This document shows positions 19,259-28,191 of a stretch of 64,000 nt of DNA, one piece after another. Position 1 is the first letter of the stretch. Every line of letters starts with the position of its first letter. Location of the stretch: assembly GCF_030848575.1 (NCBI RefSeq), contig NZ_JAVDDX010000005.1, positions 108,766 to 172,765 of the forward strand, given 5' to 3'. The notes beneath the pieces are model-generated. The model saw only the letters and a list, made by a program, of their open reading frames with translations. It was not told the DNA's origin and did not search any database. The position numbers were made by a program, and so were the translations under genes. The DNA comes from Haloarcula sp. H-GB4. GTDB lineage: Archaea > Halobacteriota > Halobacteria > Halobacteriales > Haloarculaceae.

Positions 19259-20250
19259 TAGTCAGCCACCTCCGGTTCAGCGGTGAGGTTGAACTGTATC
19301 GTCTCGGTACCATAGTCGTCGATATCTAAGACCAGTTCATCCTCAACATCGGCATCGAACGTCTCAGTCGCAATGAATCCCGCCAGTTGCCAAAGTTTAT
19401 CGAGAGTCTCGAGTTCACGGTCGGGTACTCTACGCTCCCCTTTTTTCGAGACCATCTCGCCGTCTTCTTCGTAGGTTTTCCACCGCTCCTCTACTACTTT
19501 GAACGCAGAGCCACGGGCTTCCCACATGGCGTCCATCAAACTTTCTCGTGACCCAATAGAGACTGGCGTTGCGAAGGCGTCCGTATTTTCGAACTGATCG
19601 CGATACTGCTTGTGGGCGTTCGTCTGGCCGACTCCCGATGGAACAACGCACGAAAGCCCGATTTCGATATCTAGCGCAGTCTCCATGTTTCCAACCATCT
19701 CTTCGAGGCCATCAAGGCTGAGACTCCCCTTTCCAGCTGGCTTGACGGGCGCCACCAATGTCCGAAGCGCGTAGATCGCATTGTAGAGGAGGTCTTCAGC
19801 GCGTGCGTTGGGATCGATAAGAATCGCGTCGTACTCCTCGTTCAACTCCTCTTGCTCCCAAAGAAGATTATAGAGAAGCTCAAAACGAGGGTATTCGTCG
19901 CGGGATATTCCCTTCATCCCCGTTTCGTAGGAAATCTTCTGTTCAAGATTGGAAGTGAAATCCCCAAGCATATCGTGACTCGGAATTATGTCAACACCCT
20001 CCTCAGAGGTCTCTATGAGGTCGTCGAAGTCCCCGTCTGGCATCTCGAGAATGTGCTTTACGAGATTGTCAGCATCCGGGTCTCCACGGTTCTTACCGAC
20101 ATCGAAGAGTGAGGTGAGGTTGCCTGTTTGTGGGTCCAAATCGATCACGAGGACATCAAGTCCCATCCGTTTGAGCCCAACCGCGAGATTCGCTGTCATG
20201 GTCGTTTTGTATGTCCCCCCAGACTCAGCGTAGACGACGGTCGTTATCAT
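19258..20250 (-). CDS. parA: ParA-family partition ATPase
   Basis: A 330-aa ParA/Soj-type ATPase for plasmid segregation. The P-loop at residues 9-17 is ESGGTYKTT. It keeps GG, K15 and T16 but has serine where the signature lysine of the deviant Walker A motif (KGGxGKT) usually stands. The A-prime box is VIDLDPQTGN (residues 35-44), and a Walker B-like AILIDPNARAEDLL follows near residue 142. The C-terminal half is longer than minimal ParA. It is followed by the acidic partner gene and preceded by an iteron cluster that could be both promoter operator and centromere. Confidence 0.82.
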   Translation of the reverse strand: MITTVVYAESGGTYKTTMTANLAVGLKRMGLDVLVIDLDPQTGNLTSLFDVGKNRGDPDADNLVKHILEMPDGDFDDLIETSEEGVDIIPSHDMLGDFTSNLEQKISYETGMKGISRDEYPRFELLYNLLWEQEELNEEYDAILIDPNARAEDLLYNAIYALRTLVAPVKPAGKGSLSLDGLEEMVGNMETALDIEIGLSCVVPSGVGQTNAHKQYRDQFENTDAFATPVSIGSRESLMDAMWEARGSAFKVVEERWKTYEEDGEMVSKKGERRVPDRELETLDKLWQLAGFIATETFDADVEDELVLDIDDYGTETIQFNLTAEPEVAD

Positions 20251-20269
20251 ACACTTTCTCGTTCGGGAT

Positions 20270-20690
20270 TCTGTTACATATATCTGTGTCAGACATCCGT
20301 GGTGGCTATCTGTATCAGCTGCCTGTATAAATCATCTGTAATAGCAAGTTCCACGTCAAGATTAGGGCCGAATTGGGTTGGATATGGAATATCTGCTTGT
20401 ATAATAGTCTGGAACGAATGTCAGTAACAATTAACTGTAACACTTGTATAGAACAGGCATCTATTACAGATGTTCGTTACAGACATCCGTCTGGACTATC
20501 CTCGAAGCCAAACCTAGCTGATGTCAGAACAGACCTCTGTTACAGATAAATACTACAGAACTCTGTCTGTAATTAGTTGGCCTGAACGTCTACAAGATCG
20601 CAGATGGTGACTTAGGCTTCAGAAACGAACCCAGAATTCTGTTACAGATATTAATTACAGATCTCTATAACAGACATAGGCTACTTTGAA
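20270..20690. repeat. Iteron-like repeat cluster upstream of parA
   Basis: Within about 420 bases the words CTGTTACA, TTACAGAT and AGACATCCGT recur many times in both orientations. Good copies of CTGTTACAGAT lie near 20537 and 20639. TTACAGA copies lie near 20464, 20477 and 20654. GACATCCGT occurs near 20292 and 20483. The unit is itself nearly palindromic (CTGTTACAG/CTGTAACAG). The region is AT-rich and gene-free. Placement next to parA suggests a partition centromere (parS) and/or replication iterons. Confidence 0.65.
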
Positions 20691-20803
20691 AGAGGCAGAT
20701 ATTATGACCCAAACTGTCTCATAGATTATCGGGAAGGAAAAACCTCAATCTACTTTTGTATAAGGGCACACCTGCCCGACGGCTGTTTCTCCGAGAATAA
20801 TGG

Positions 20804-21027
20804 AGAGATATTGAATGCTTGGATTGGGGCTACCAGAACCATGCCGACTACAACGCGGCAAAGACCATTGGTTTGCGGTATTCCGCTGGAATCAAATTGA
20901 TTCCGGTGGAGGCGCACCCGTAGGCGTGCACTTGAACGGCGGGACGCTGAACGCGAACGGAGAGTATGATCCTACTTCCGACGAGTCGCGTAAAACGGGA
21001 TTCCACGCTGAAACCTCACTAGCTTAG
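20804..21027 (+). pseudogene. TnpB C-terminal relic (IS200/IS605-IS1341 type)
   Basis: The plus frame from 20804 reads [23 protein letters not shown], the end of the TnpB zinc finger and its HADxNAA catalytic-domain tail. After a frame change the sequence gives [19 protein letters not shown], which follows this motif in haloarchaeal TnpB proteins. The second zinc cysteine is tryptophan here. No upstream portion is present, so only the 3' end of the element remains. Confidence 0.65.
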
Positions 21028-21131
21028 GAGTGGGGCGGCCTGCATTGCTGATTAAGGACCTCGGAAAGCTCCCCTGATGGCCAGTGGGGACAACAGGTAC
21101 CACTACATAATCGACCGGCGTCCTAAGGTGG

Positions 21132-21334
21132 GTTGTCCAGTGTGCCGGCACTGCCGACGTCATCAGCGCGGTCTCGTTCGCGACGGAACACGATTTCTCC
21201 ATCTCCGTGAAAGGCAGTGGGCTCACATCGCAGGCAGGGCTCTCGAAAATCATGCCCTGATGATCGAACTCTCGACGATGAACAGCGTTCGCGTGGACCC
21301 CGACGCACAGAACGCCTTCGTCGAACCAGCAGCT
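21132..21334 (+). pseudogene. FAD-binding oxidoreductase relic
   Basis: Two adjacent frames give VVQCAGTADVISAVSFATEHDFSISVKGSG and then, after a TGA, LMIELSTMNSVRVDPDAQNA. Together they match the FAD_binding_4 domain of berberine-bridge-like oxidoreductases (strand, PxxVRGGGH-like loop, then the LxxMNxVxVDP segment). Roughly 65 residues of a protein normally over 450 aa long survive, so this is a decayed fragment. Confidence 0.55.
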
Positions 21335-21937
21335 ATGAAAGAATCGAAAACACAACTAGAAGTTCGGGTAGATGGTCTGACAGTGGCGGCTGGTCTGTAT
21401 CACTCATCAGTGCGGTTGGTCTGTGACTTGCTTTCAAGACCAGTCGCTTCAATCAGTGGCTCTGTGCTGGCCTACGAAGTTTTTACCGAGTGTTTCCTTC
21501 AAGAGCTGATGATGAGATAACGACTGCAGCCGCTTCCATTTTGCCGATGCAATCGAGGATCGATGTCGGAGACACTGGACCCGCTCCCGGAGCGTACATG
21601 CCGGAGGACCCACGCCTACAAAACTGGAATCGAACTCAGGGACACGCTGGGATATGGAACGTGTCTTCGGGGTGCGGTGAGCGGGGTCACGCTTTACACA
21701 GAGCAACTTGAGGACGCCTATCCGGAGTGGCACCCAGCATTCGACTCGTTCCAAGGAATGCTCAGGCTGTTCATGTATCGGGAGATTATGTGTGAAAGTT
21801 ACCGAACTATAAGAATGAATATCTGAAATAAATATAGATATCTTATTTATGCGAGTGTATAACACTTAATATTCAAATATTGGGTGCATTATGGGTATTT
21901 ATACGCCGAAATGAGAGCCTTCGAGTCGCAGATGGTA
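21335..21937. other. Degraded spacer with a possible transposase fragment
   Basis: No convincing intact gene. A plus-strand reading frame 21563-21826 ends YPEWHPAFDSFQGMLRLFMYREI, which resembles an N-terminal stretch of haloarchaeal transposases but is truncated. From about 21827 the sequence turns AT-rich (GATATCTTATTTATG, CAAATATTG) before the next operon ends. Confidence 0.25.
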
Positions 21938-22057
21938 TCATTTTTCGCGCTTTGATACGTCACTGACGCGCTCGACGACGGCGTCGTGTGCCTGCCCATT
22001 CGACGCGATGAATCCATCAGCGTCGGAGGTCCATGGGCTCCCAGCGATGTCGGTCAC
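21938..22057 (-). CDS. Short ORF after DUF3830, possibly a truncated gene
   Basis: A 39-aa frame from GTG 22057 (MTDIAGSPWTSDADGFIASN...). A GGAGGTG Shine-Dalgarno-like word lies 7 bases ahead and overlaps the DUF3830 stop region, so it is placed like a genuine operon gene. It ends near the junction with degraded sequence. I suspect it is the N-terminal stump of an enzyme lost at the boundary, but do not recognise the family. Confidence 0.35.
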   Translation of the reverse strand: MTDIAGSPWTSDADGFIASNGQAHDAVVERVSDVSKREK

Positions 22058-22059
22058 CG

Positions 22060-22470
22060 CTACACCTCCCTGATGACGACCTCTTGAATGCCGTCGCGGA
22101 GGGTCGTCCGTTCGAGTTCTCGGAGTTCCTCGGCGCTCGCGTCGACTGACGCAACGTGGTTCCCCGCGAGTTCGCCAGCCTGGCTCTTGAAACACGTCGG
22201 CCCGCAGGGGAGCAGTATCTCCGCGTCGTTTCGAAACCCCGGGTAGAGTAACAGGTCGCCACGCGATGGATACGTCGTGTGGTTCTCCCGGGGGAGGTCC
22301 GGGAGGTCGATCTCGTCGATGTTTATCCACGTCGCGATACCGCTCCAGCGGACGTGCATTAGCTCCGAGCGTAGCGGCAAGATCTCCCTGAGTGCCGCGA
22401 TGGTTTCGGGGGCCTGCTGTTCGTGTAGCTCTGCTGTAAACGTCGTCTCGTCGGTCTGAATTTCTATCAT
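22060..22470 (-). CDS. DUF3830 family protein
   Basis: A 136-aa protein from ATG 22470. The sequence GDLLLYPGFRNDAEILLPCGPTCFKSQAGELAGNHVASV matches the DUF3830 (cyclophilin-like) core, in which LLYPG and GELAGNH are conserved. The start overlaps the stop of the M20 hydrolase gene by 4 bases (ATGA), so it belongs to the ureide operon. DUF3830 proteins commonly sit with amidase or hydantoinase genes. Their activity is not known to me; a lyase or chaperone role for the operon substrate would be a guess. Confidence 0.72.
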   Translation of the reverse strand: MIEIQTDETTFTAELHEQQAPETIAALREILPLRSELMHVRWSGIATWINIDEIDLPDLPRENHTTYPSRGDLLLYPGFRNDAEILLPCGPTCFKSQAGELAGNHVASVDASAEELRELERTTLRDGIQEVVIREV

Positions 22471-23756
22471 TCGTAGGTACGGTGTTGGTTGTGCTCGGTG
22501 TTCGATGCAAGCAGTGCGAGGCTCTCCGCGAGGACCTGTGTCGACACAGCGCAGTCCGCCCAGTCGGCCCACTCCTTGGGCGAGTGTGAATGCCCGCCCG
22601 TCGACGGGGCGAACAGCAACGCTGCGTCGGTCGCCTTGGCGATCTGCATCGTGTCGTGGCCCGCGCCGGAGTGGAGCGTCAGCGTCTCGACCCCGTGTCG
22701 GGAGGCCGCTGTCTCCACGGTGTCTCGGACGCGCTCGGAGAGCCGCGTCGGCGGGATTTCGTACGGAATGTCGAGTGACGTTTCGACGCCGTGTTCGCGT
22801 TCCAGGCCGTCGAGGGAGTCCTCGACGGCCCGGACCTGTCGGTCGATTTCCAGCTGGTCGACCGACCGGAGGTCGAGCCGCATCGACACGCGCCCCGGAA
22901 CGACGTTGACCACGTTTGGCTCCGGTGTGAGCCGGCCGACCGTTCCGACCGCCGTTCCCGTCCCCGCGGTGGCGATTTCGCTCGCCGTCGCCTCCACGTC
23001 GAGGACGAGTTCGCTCGCCGCGACCAGTGCGTCCCGACGCGCGTCCATCCCTGTCGTCCCGGAGTGATCAGCCCGCCCGTCGATACTGACGTGGCCCCGC
23101 GTCGTGCCGGTGATATCGGTCACGACGCCGAGGGGGACGCCTGCCGCTTCGAGGTGTCCGCCCTGTTCGATGTGGAGTTCGACCCAGGCGTGCCACTCGC
23201 TCGCGTCGAGGCGGCCGGTCCCGCGGAAGCCGGCCTCCTCCAGCGCCGTGCCCAGCGAGACGCGGCCGTCGGAGAGGGCTAGGGCATCCTCGACAGATAG
23301 CTCTCCGGCAGCGACCGAGGAGCCGAGGACGCCGTCGGCGAACCGGGTCCCCTCCTCGCCGGTGAACGAGACGACCTCTAGCGGTCGCTTGAGGACGACG
23401 CCGCTGTCCCGAACAGCTCGGACTGCTTCGAGCGCGGCGTAGACGCCCAAAACCCCGTCGAAAATGCCGCCTCGCGGGACCGAGTCGAGGTGGCTACCCG
23501 TCGCGATCGGTGGAGCGTCCGGGTCACACGTTGACGGCGTCCACCGGCCGGCGATGTTGCCGACGGCGTCGATTCGGACGTCGAGCCCGACTGCTTTCAT
23601 CCGGTCGACGAGGTACTCCCTCGCCCGTACGTTGGCGTCGTCCGCCGGAAGCGCTGTCCGGCCGACCCCAGTGTCGGCGTCAACGTTGCCGAACTCACCG
23701 GTTCGCTCGACGTCTGCCCGGAGCGACTCGACGTCGATGTCGATCCGTGTGTCCAC
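22467..23756 (-). CDS. M20-family hydantoinase/carbamoylase-type amidohydrolase
   Basis: A 429-aa zinc-dependent hydrolase of the N-carbamoyl-L-amino acid hydrolase / allantoate amidohydrolase group. Metal-site motifs are ATGSHLDSVPRGGIFDGVLGV, SFTGEEGTRF, and HIEQGGHLE. The dimerisation domain contains RADHSGTTGMDARRD, and near the end comes HSGAGHDTMQIAK. The start is GTG 23756, whose first base is shared with the hydantoinase TAG stop; upstream in-frame sequence is the hydantoinase gene in another frame. It should hydrolyse the carbamoyl product released by the neighbouring hydantoinase, giving an amino acid, CO2 and ammonia. Substrate is uncertain. Confidence 0.84.
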   Translation of the reverse strand: MDTRIDIDVESLRADVERTGEFGNVDADTGVGRTALPADDANVRAREYLVDRMKAVGLDVRIDAVGNIAGRWTPSTCDPDAPPIATGSHLDSVPRGGIFDGVLGVYAALEAVRAVRDSGVVLKRPLEVVSFTGEEGTRFADGVLGSSVAAGELSVEDALALSDGRVSLGTALEEAGFRGTGRLDASEWHAWVELHIEQGGHLEAAGVPLGVVTDITGTTRGHVSIDGRADHSGTTGMDARRDALVAASELVLDVEATASEIATAGTGTAVGTVGRLTPEPNVVNVVPGRVSMRLDLRSVDQLEIDRQVRAVEDSLDGLEREHGVETSLDIPYEIPPTRLSERVRDTVETAASRHGVETLTLHSGAGHDTMQIAKATDAALLFAPSTGGHSHSPKEWADWADCAVSTQVLAESLALLASNTEHNQHRTYE

Positions 23757-25165
23757 TACGCCATCCCTCCCTGCGGGTCCCACGTCGGCACCTCGCGGGC
23801 ACGGAACTCCCCGCGCGGGTCCCCGAAGACACCGGTCTCGTCGGCGATACGGTGTCCCCGGAGGTAGGTTTCGAGGACTTTCCCAGTCACTTCTCGGCCC
23901 TCGTATATCGAGTAATCCGCGACAGAAGCGTTGTCCGCCGCCGAGATCTCGTAGGTCTCCGTCGGATCGAACACGACGAAGTCGGCGTCGGCCCCCACGG
24001 CGAGCCGCCCCTTCTGTGGGAGCCCGAACGTCTCGGCGGGGTTTCTGGAGAGGACCCGGACGAGGAACGAGTAGGGGAGTCCACGCCGGTTGACCGCTTC
24101 GTCGTGAAACACCGGGAGCGCCGTCTGGAGGCTGTTGACGCCGAACGGACAGTCCCACCAGTCCTCGACGGCTTTCTCCGCCCGTGTCGACGCGACGTGG
24201 TCCGTCGATACGACGTCGAGAGCGCCGCTTCGAAGCGATTCGAACATCGCGTCGACGTCGTCCTCGGACCGGAGCGGGGGTGACTGGAGCGCGAGCGTCC
24301 CTTGTTTCTCGTACGCTTCCGCGGTGAGCGTCGTGAAGTGCGGGCACGTTTCGCCCCGGACACGGGTCCCGTCCTCGCGTGCCGCCGCGAGTTCCTCTAC
24401 TGCAGCCCGTGAGGTGGTGTGGATGCCGTAGTACTTGCAGTCGGTCTCGGTCGCCAGCGACACGGCGTCGGACAGCGCCATCGCCTCCGCGTAGTCGGGG
24501 CGTGCGCCGGGGTAGTCCGTCGGGTGGCCGCGGCCGGCACGACGTCGCTGTTCGGTCAACGCCTGACACACCGAGTCGTCTTCCGTATGTAGGACCGCGA
24601 CCGCGTCGAGGTCTGCGAGGCGCTCGAAGGCGAGCCGGAGGAACCCGTTCGAGACGCCCACGTCGTAGACGGTGAAGAACTTGAACGACGGGACACCCGC
24701 CTCTACGACCGCCTCGAACTCGTCGAAGACAGTGAGGTCCTCGGCGGTCACCGTCGCATGCAGGCCGTAGTCGACGTACGCTGACGACGCGCTCTCGCGC
24801 TGACGGTCGATAGCGTCCAGGAGCGACCCGTTCTCGGCCCACACCGACCCGGTCGCGTCGCGCTCGCGCTCACCGGTCCACGTCTGCCAGGCGAAATTAA
24901 TGACGGTGGTGACGCCACCGCGGGCCGCCGCCGCCGTCCCGGTTTCGTAGGTGTCGATTGAGTTGAAGCCGTTTATGTGGACGTGCGGGTCGACGACACC
25001 CGGCAGGACCATCTTCCCGCCCACGTCCAACGTGTGGTCCGCGTCGGGCAGGTGGCGCTCGTCACCGATGGCGACGATAGTTCCGTCCTCGACGGCGAAC
25101 CCCGCGTCGAGGGTCCCCTGGGCCGTGGCGAGCGTCCCACCGACGACGCGGAGGTCAGGTGCCAT
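23756..25165 (-). CDS. D-hydantoinase / dihydropyrimidinase-type amidohydrolase
   Basis: A 469-aa cyclic amidohydrolase. It has the binuclear-zinc signature PGVVDPHVH (residues about 57-65), a candidate carboxylated lysine in VPSFKFFTVY, histidines in AVLHTED and YYGIHTTS, and the catalytic aspartate in VVSTDHVAS. These mark the dihydropyrimidinase/allantoinase group, cytosolic and ring-opening on cyclic ureides. The C-terminal YSIYEGREVTGKV is also typical. Its start overlaps the upstream ATPase gene by 11 bases, and its stop overlaps the M20 gene. Hydantoin, dihydropyrimidine or allantoin are all possible substrates. The pairing with a carbamoylase favours hydantoin-type substrates. Confidence 0.84.
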   Translation of the reverse strand: MAPDLRVVGGTLATAQGTLDAGFAVEDGTIVAIGDERHLPDADHTLDVGGKMVLPGVVDPHVHINGFNSIDTYETGTAAAARGGVTTVINFAWQTWTGERERDATGSVWAENGSLLDAIDRQRESASSAYVDYGLHATVTAEDLTVFDEFEAVVEAGVPSFKFFTVYDVGVSNGFLRLAFERLADLDAVAVLHTEDDSVCQALTEQRRRAGRGHPTDYPGARPDYAEAMALSDAVSLATETDCKYYGIHTTSRAAVEELAAAREDGTRVRGETCPHFTTLTAEAYEKQGTLALQSPPLRSEDDVDAMFESLRSGALDVVSTDHVASTRAEKAVEDWWDCPFGVNSLQTALPVFHDEAVNRRGLPYSFLVRVLSRNPAETFGLPQKGRLAVGADADFVVFDPTETYEISAADNASVADYSIYEGREVTGKVLETYLRGHRIADETGVFGDPRGEFRAREVPTWDPQGGMA

Positions 25166-26186
25166 CTACCCCACCCCTGACGGGGGCCTGCTCGCGGAGT
25201 CGGTCGAACCCGTCCGCGCCGTCTTCGTATGCGATACACCGTACGTCTCGGTCGTCTACGTCGTACTGTTCTGGGTGTCTCATAGCACAGTCTTCGGTCG
25301 CGTGTGGACAGCGCGGGTGGAGCCGACACCCCGACGGTAGGTCACGCGCACCCGGGACTTCGCCGTCCAGGGACTCGCTGTCCGGTTTGAGCGCCTCCTC
25401 CTGCTGGGACGTGACGGGGATAGACGACAGGAGTGACCGCGTGTATGGATGCCGGGGGTTCTCGAAGAGCCGGTCGGTCGGCCCCTGTTCCTGTATCTCT
25501 CCCAGGTACATGACCGCCGTCTCGTCGGCGAAGTTCCGCACGAGCGAGAGGTCGTGCGTGATAAAGAGGTACGTGAGGTCGAACTCCGCCTGGATGTCCT
25601 CCAGCAGCGAGATGATCTTGGCCTGCACACTCACGTCGAGTGCGCTGGTCGGTTCATCAAGCAATAGCAGGGACGGTTCAACAGCCAGCGCACGGGCGAT
25701 GTTGACGCGCTGTTTCTGGCCGCCGCTCAGTTCGTGCGGGTACTTGTACAGGTATTCGTCGTTGAGCCCGACCCGCTCCAGCATCTGTCTGACCCGCTCC
25801 TCGCGTTCCGAGCGAGGCACTCCGGTCGCTTTCAGCGGGACCAGGAGCGACTTCCGGATGGTCCGGCGCGGGTTCAGACAGGACGTTGGGTCCTGAAAGA
25901 CCAGCTGTATCTCCGAGCGCATCTCGGCCAGTTGCTGTCGAATCGGGTTGGTGATGTCTTGGCCGTTGAACCGGATGAGCCCCGCGGTCGTCTCGTGGAT
26001 GTCGATGATGGTCTTTGCGACCGTCGACTTCCCACTTCCGGACTCCCCGATGAGGGCGAGCGTCTCCCCCTCGTCGATGGTGAAGGAGACGCCGTCGACC
26101 GCCTTCGCCGGCGGGTCGGACGAGAACAGCCCCTCGGCTGGGAAGTGCTTTTTCAGGTCCTTGACTTCGAGAACGGGGCCGCTCAT
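25155..26186 (-). CDS. dppF: Oligopeptide/dipeptide-type ABC transporter ATPase (DppF-like)
   Basis: A 343-aa cytoplasmic ABC ATPase, second of the pair. Walker A is GESGSGKST, the Q-loop region is IQLVFQDP, the signature is LSGGQKQR, and Walker B is LLLLDEPTSALD. The C-terminal oligopeptide-transporter extension carries GCRLHPRCPHATEDC, the cysteine set of this subfamily. It overlaps the dppD-like stop by 4 bases and the hydantoinase start by 11 bases. With the permeases it should drive uptake of the operon substrate, probably a small ureide or peptide rather than a generic dipeptide. Confidence 0.86.
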   Translation of the reverse strand: MSGPVLEVKDLKKHFPAEGLFSSDPPAKAVDGVSFTIDEGETLALIGESGSGKSTVAKTIIDIHETTAGLIRFNGQDITNPIRQQLAEMRSEIQLVFQDPTSCLNPRRTIRKSLLVPLKATGVPRSEREERVRQMLERVGLNDEYLYKYPHELSGGQKQRVNIARALAVEPSLLLLDEPTSALDVSVQAKIISLLEDIQAEFDLTYLFITHDLSLVRNFADETAVMYLGEIQEQGPTDRLFENPRHPYTRSLLSSIPVTSQQEEALKPDSESLDGEVPGARDLPSGCRLHPRCPHATEDCAMRHPEQYDVDDRDVRCIAYEDGADGFDRLREQAPVRGGVDGT

Positions 26187-27283
26187 CGCCGCCCCTCCGC
26201 CAGCGTCCGTTCCGGCTCCGAGAGCCGCCGTTTCGTCTCTTCAAGCGTCGGTACCGGGCCCGCGTCCCCGTCCGCGTGACGGACGCAGGCAGCCCTGGCC
26301 TTGTCGCCAAACGAGACTGCCGGGGGTTCGCTGGACCGACAACTTTCGTCGGCGTACGGACAGCGCGGGTAGAACCGACACCCGAGCGGTGGGTCCGTGT
26401 ACTCCGGGACCGACCCGCCGATGCCGCCGGCCATCGAGTCGCCGGACAGGCGGGGGATAGATGCTATCAACCCCTGCGTGTACGGGTGGCGCGGTGCGTC
26501 GAATATCTCAGCCGTCGGCGCGGTCTCGGCGATGCGGCCGCCGTACATGATGTAGACGCGGTCGCTCAGCTGTCGAGCGACCCCGAGGTTGTGCGTAATC
26601 ATCAGGATGCTCATGTCCCGTTCGGCGATGAGGTCTTCGAGCAGCGAGAGGATCTCGTCGTGGACGGTCACGTCCAGCGCGGACCCCGGCTCGTCGGCGA
26701 TGAGCAGGTCCGGCTCGTTGAGCAGCGCCTGCGCGATTATCGCCCGCTGTCGCATCCCGCCCGAGAGCTCCGACGGGTAGCTGTCCATCACCGACTCCGG
26801 GTCTGGCATCCGGACCTCTTCGAGGAGTTCCAGCACCCGCTCGCGGGCGGCCGACCGGTCCGTCGATGAGAACCGCCGCCGGAGGTACCCGACGATGCCA
26901 GTGTCTCCGTGCCCGCCAAACTGTGCCGTGTCGGTGAGTTGCTCCCCGATAGTGAACACGGGGTTCAGACTCGATAGCGGGTTCTGGAATATCACGCTGA
27001 TCCGGTCCCCGTTCAGGTCCCGTCGCTCGTCGTCTGGGAGGGCACGGAGGTCCTGTCCGTCGAACTCGACGGTCCCGGAGACGTGTGCCGGGGGCTCGTC
27101 GAGAAGTCCGGTGATGGCCCTGGTGGTAACAGATTTGCCACAGCCGGTCTCGCCGGCGATGGTGACGACCTCGCCGTGGTCGACCGTCAGGTCGACGCCG
27201 TCGACGACGGCCGCGTACCCATCGAAGCCCTCGAACCCGACCGAAAGGTCCCGGACTGAGAGCAGGGGTGCACTGTCGCTCAT
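26183..27283 (-). CDS. dppD: Oligopeptide/dipeptide-type ABC transporter ATPase (DppD-like)
   Basis: A 366-aa ABC ATPase, first of the pair. Walker A is GETGCGKSVTT, the signature is LSGGMRQRA, and Walker B is LLIADEPGSALD. Here glycine replaces the usual threonine after DEP. The C-terminal extension has GCRFYPRCPYADESC. It overlaps both neighbours by 4 bases, consistent with one polycistronic message from the solute-binding protein gene. Confidence 0.86.
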   Translation of the reverse strand: MSDSAPLLSVRDLSVGFEGFDGYAAVVDGVDLTVDHGEVVTIAGETGCGKSVTTRAITGLLDEPPAHVSGTVEFDGQDLRALPDDERRDLNGDRISVIFQNPLSSLNPVFTIGEQLTDTAQFGGHGDTGIVGYLRRRFSSTDRSAARERVLELLEEVRMPDPESVMDSYPSELSGGMRQRAIIAQALLNEPDLLIADEPGSALDVTVHDEILSLLEDLIAERDMSILMITHNLGVARQLSDRVYIMYGGRIAETAPTAEIFDAPRHPYTQGLIASIPRLSGDSMAGGIGGSVPEYTDPPLGCRFYPRCPYADESCRSSEPPAVSFGDKARAACVRHADGDAGPVPTLEETKRRLSEPERTLAEGRR

Positions 27284-28191
27284 TGCTCTACCTCCACGTC
27301 AAAGAGGTCGCGCAAACCGTCCCCAAGCATATTGAACCCCATCACGAGGACAAAGATAGCGAGTCCCGGGAATATGCTTATCCACCACTCGGCGGGCAGA
27401 TACTGGGTGCCGTTTGCGACCATCGTTCCGAGTCCCGGCCTGGGGGGCTGGACGCCGAGACCGATGAACGACAGCGACGCGCCGGTCAGGACCACGATGC
27501 CGGCGTCAAGCGTCGCTTTGACCAACAGCGGCGAGAGGCAGTTCGGTAGGAGCTCTCGGAAGAGGACGTGCGTCGTACCCGCACCCGCAAGCTCTGCGGC
27601 CTGTACGTACTCCTCGTCCGAGAGACTCGCGGCCAGGCCCCGGGCCAGCCGTGCGTACCACGTCCACCAGAGCGACGCGATGGCGAACATCGCGATCTCG
27701 AGAGTTGGCTCGAAGGCCGACGCGATGGCAAGTGCCAGCACGAGCGGCGGGAGCGCGAGGAACGTGTCCGTAACGCGCATGATAATGGTGTCGACCCAGC
27801 CGCCGGCGTAGCCGGCGACCAGCCCCAGCATCACGCCGACTGGGACGCCGAGTCCGAGCACCACGGCGACCAGCAGGAGCGCGATGCGGTAGCCGAAGAT
27901 GACACGCGTGAGGATGTCCCGCCCCGCGCTGTCGGTCCCGAAGGGATGGTCGAGGGACGGCGGCTGATAGGCGTTTGCGAAGTCCGTGAACGAGCCCACT
28001 TGTTCCGGGTACGGGGCGATGTAGGGCGCGAACACAGCCATGAGTGCGATTGCGACCACTATCACGAGGCCGACGACGCTCATCGGCTGGTTCGCGAACC
28101 GGCGATACGAGCGGTACCACAGCTCGCGGCGTGCCGGCGAGACGATACCGTTGAGTCTGGACGTATCGAACGAGAGGGTTTCGATGCTCAT
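27280..28191 (-). CDS. dppC: ABC transporter permease (DppC-like)
   Basis: A 303-aa inner-membrane permease with about six helices. The N-terminal helix reads SVVGLVIVVAIALMAVFAPY and is followed by the DppC-type loop DHPFGTDSAGRDILTR. The EAA loop that docks on the ATPases is ELAGAGTTHVLFRELLPN. It overlaps the dppB-like and dppD-like genes by 4 bases each. Predicted partner of DppB in a heterodimeric channel. Confidence 0.86.
   Translation of the reverse strand: MSIETLSFDTSRLNGIVSPARRELWYRSYRRFANQPMSVVGLVIVVAIALMAVFAPYIAPYPEQVGSFTDFANAYQPPSLDHPFGTDSAGRDILTRVIFGYRIALLLVAVVLGLGVPVGVMLGLVAGYAGGWVDTIIMRVTDTFLALPPLVLALAIASAFEPTLEIAMFAIASLWWTWYARLARGLAASLSDEEYVQAAELAGAGTTHVLFRELLPNCLSPLLVKATLDAGIVVLTGASLSFIGLGVQPPRPGLGTMVANGTQYLPAEWWISIFPGLAIFVLVMGFNMLGDGLRDLFDVEVEQ

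Noticed and set aside
20270..20690. A CRISPR array.
   Set aside because: Repeats are short, irregularly spaced and in both orientations, with no constant spacer length and no cas genes.
22467..24842. A very long minus-strand frame extending the M20 hydrolase gene upstream to 24842.
   Set aside because: Bases above 23756 are the hydantoinase gene, which has clear family motifs in another frame. The extension is Arg/Pro-rich shadow translation, and GTG 23756 gives normal length.
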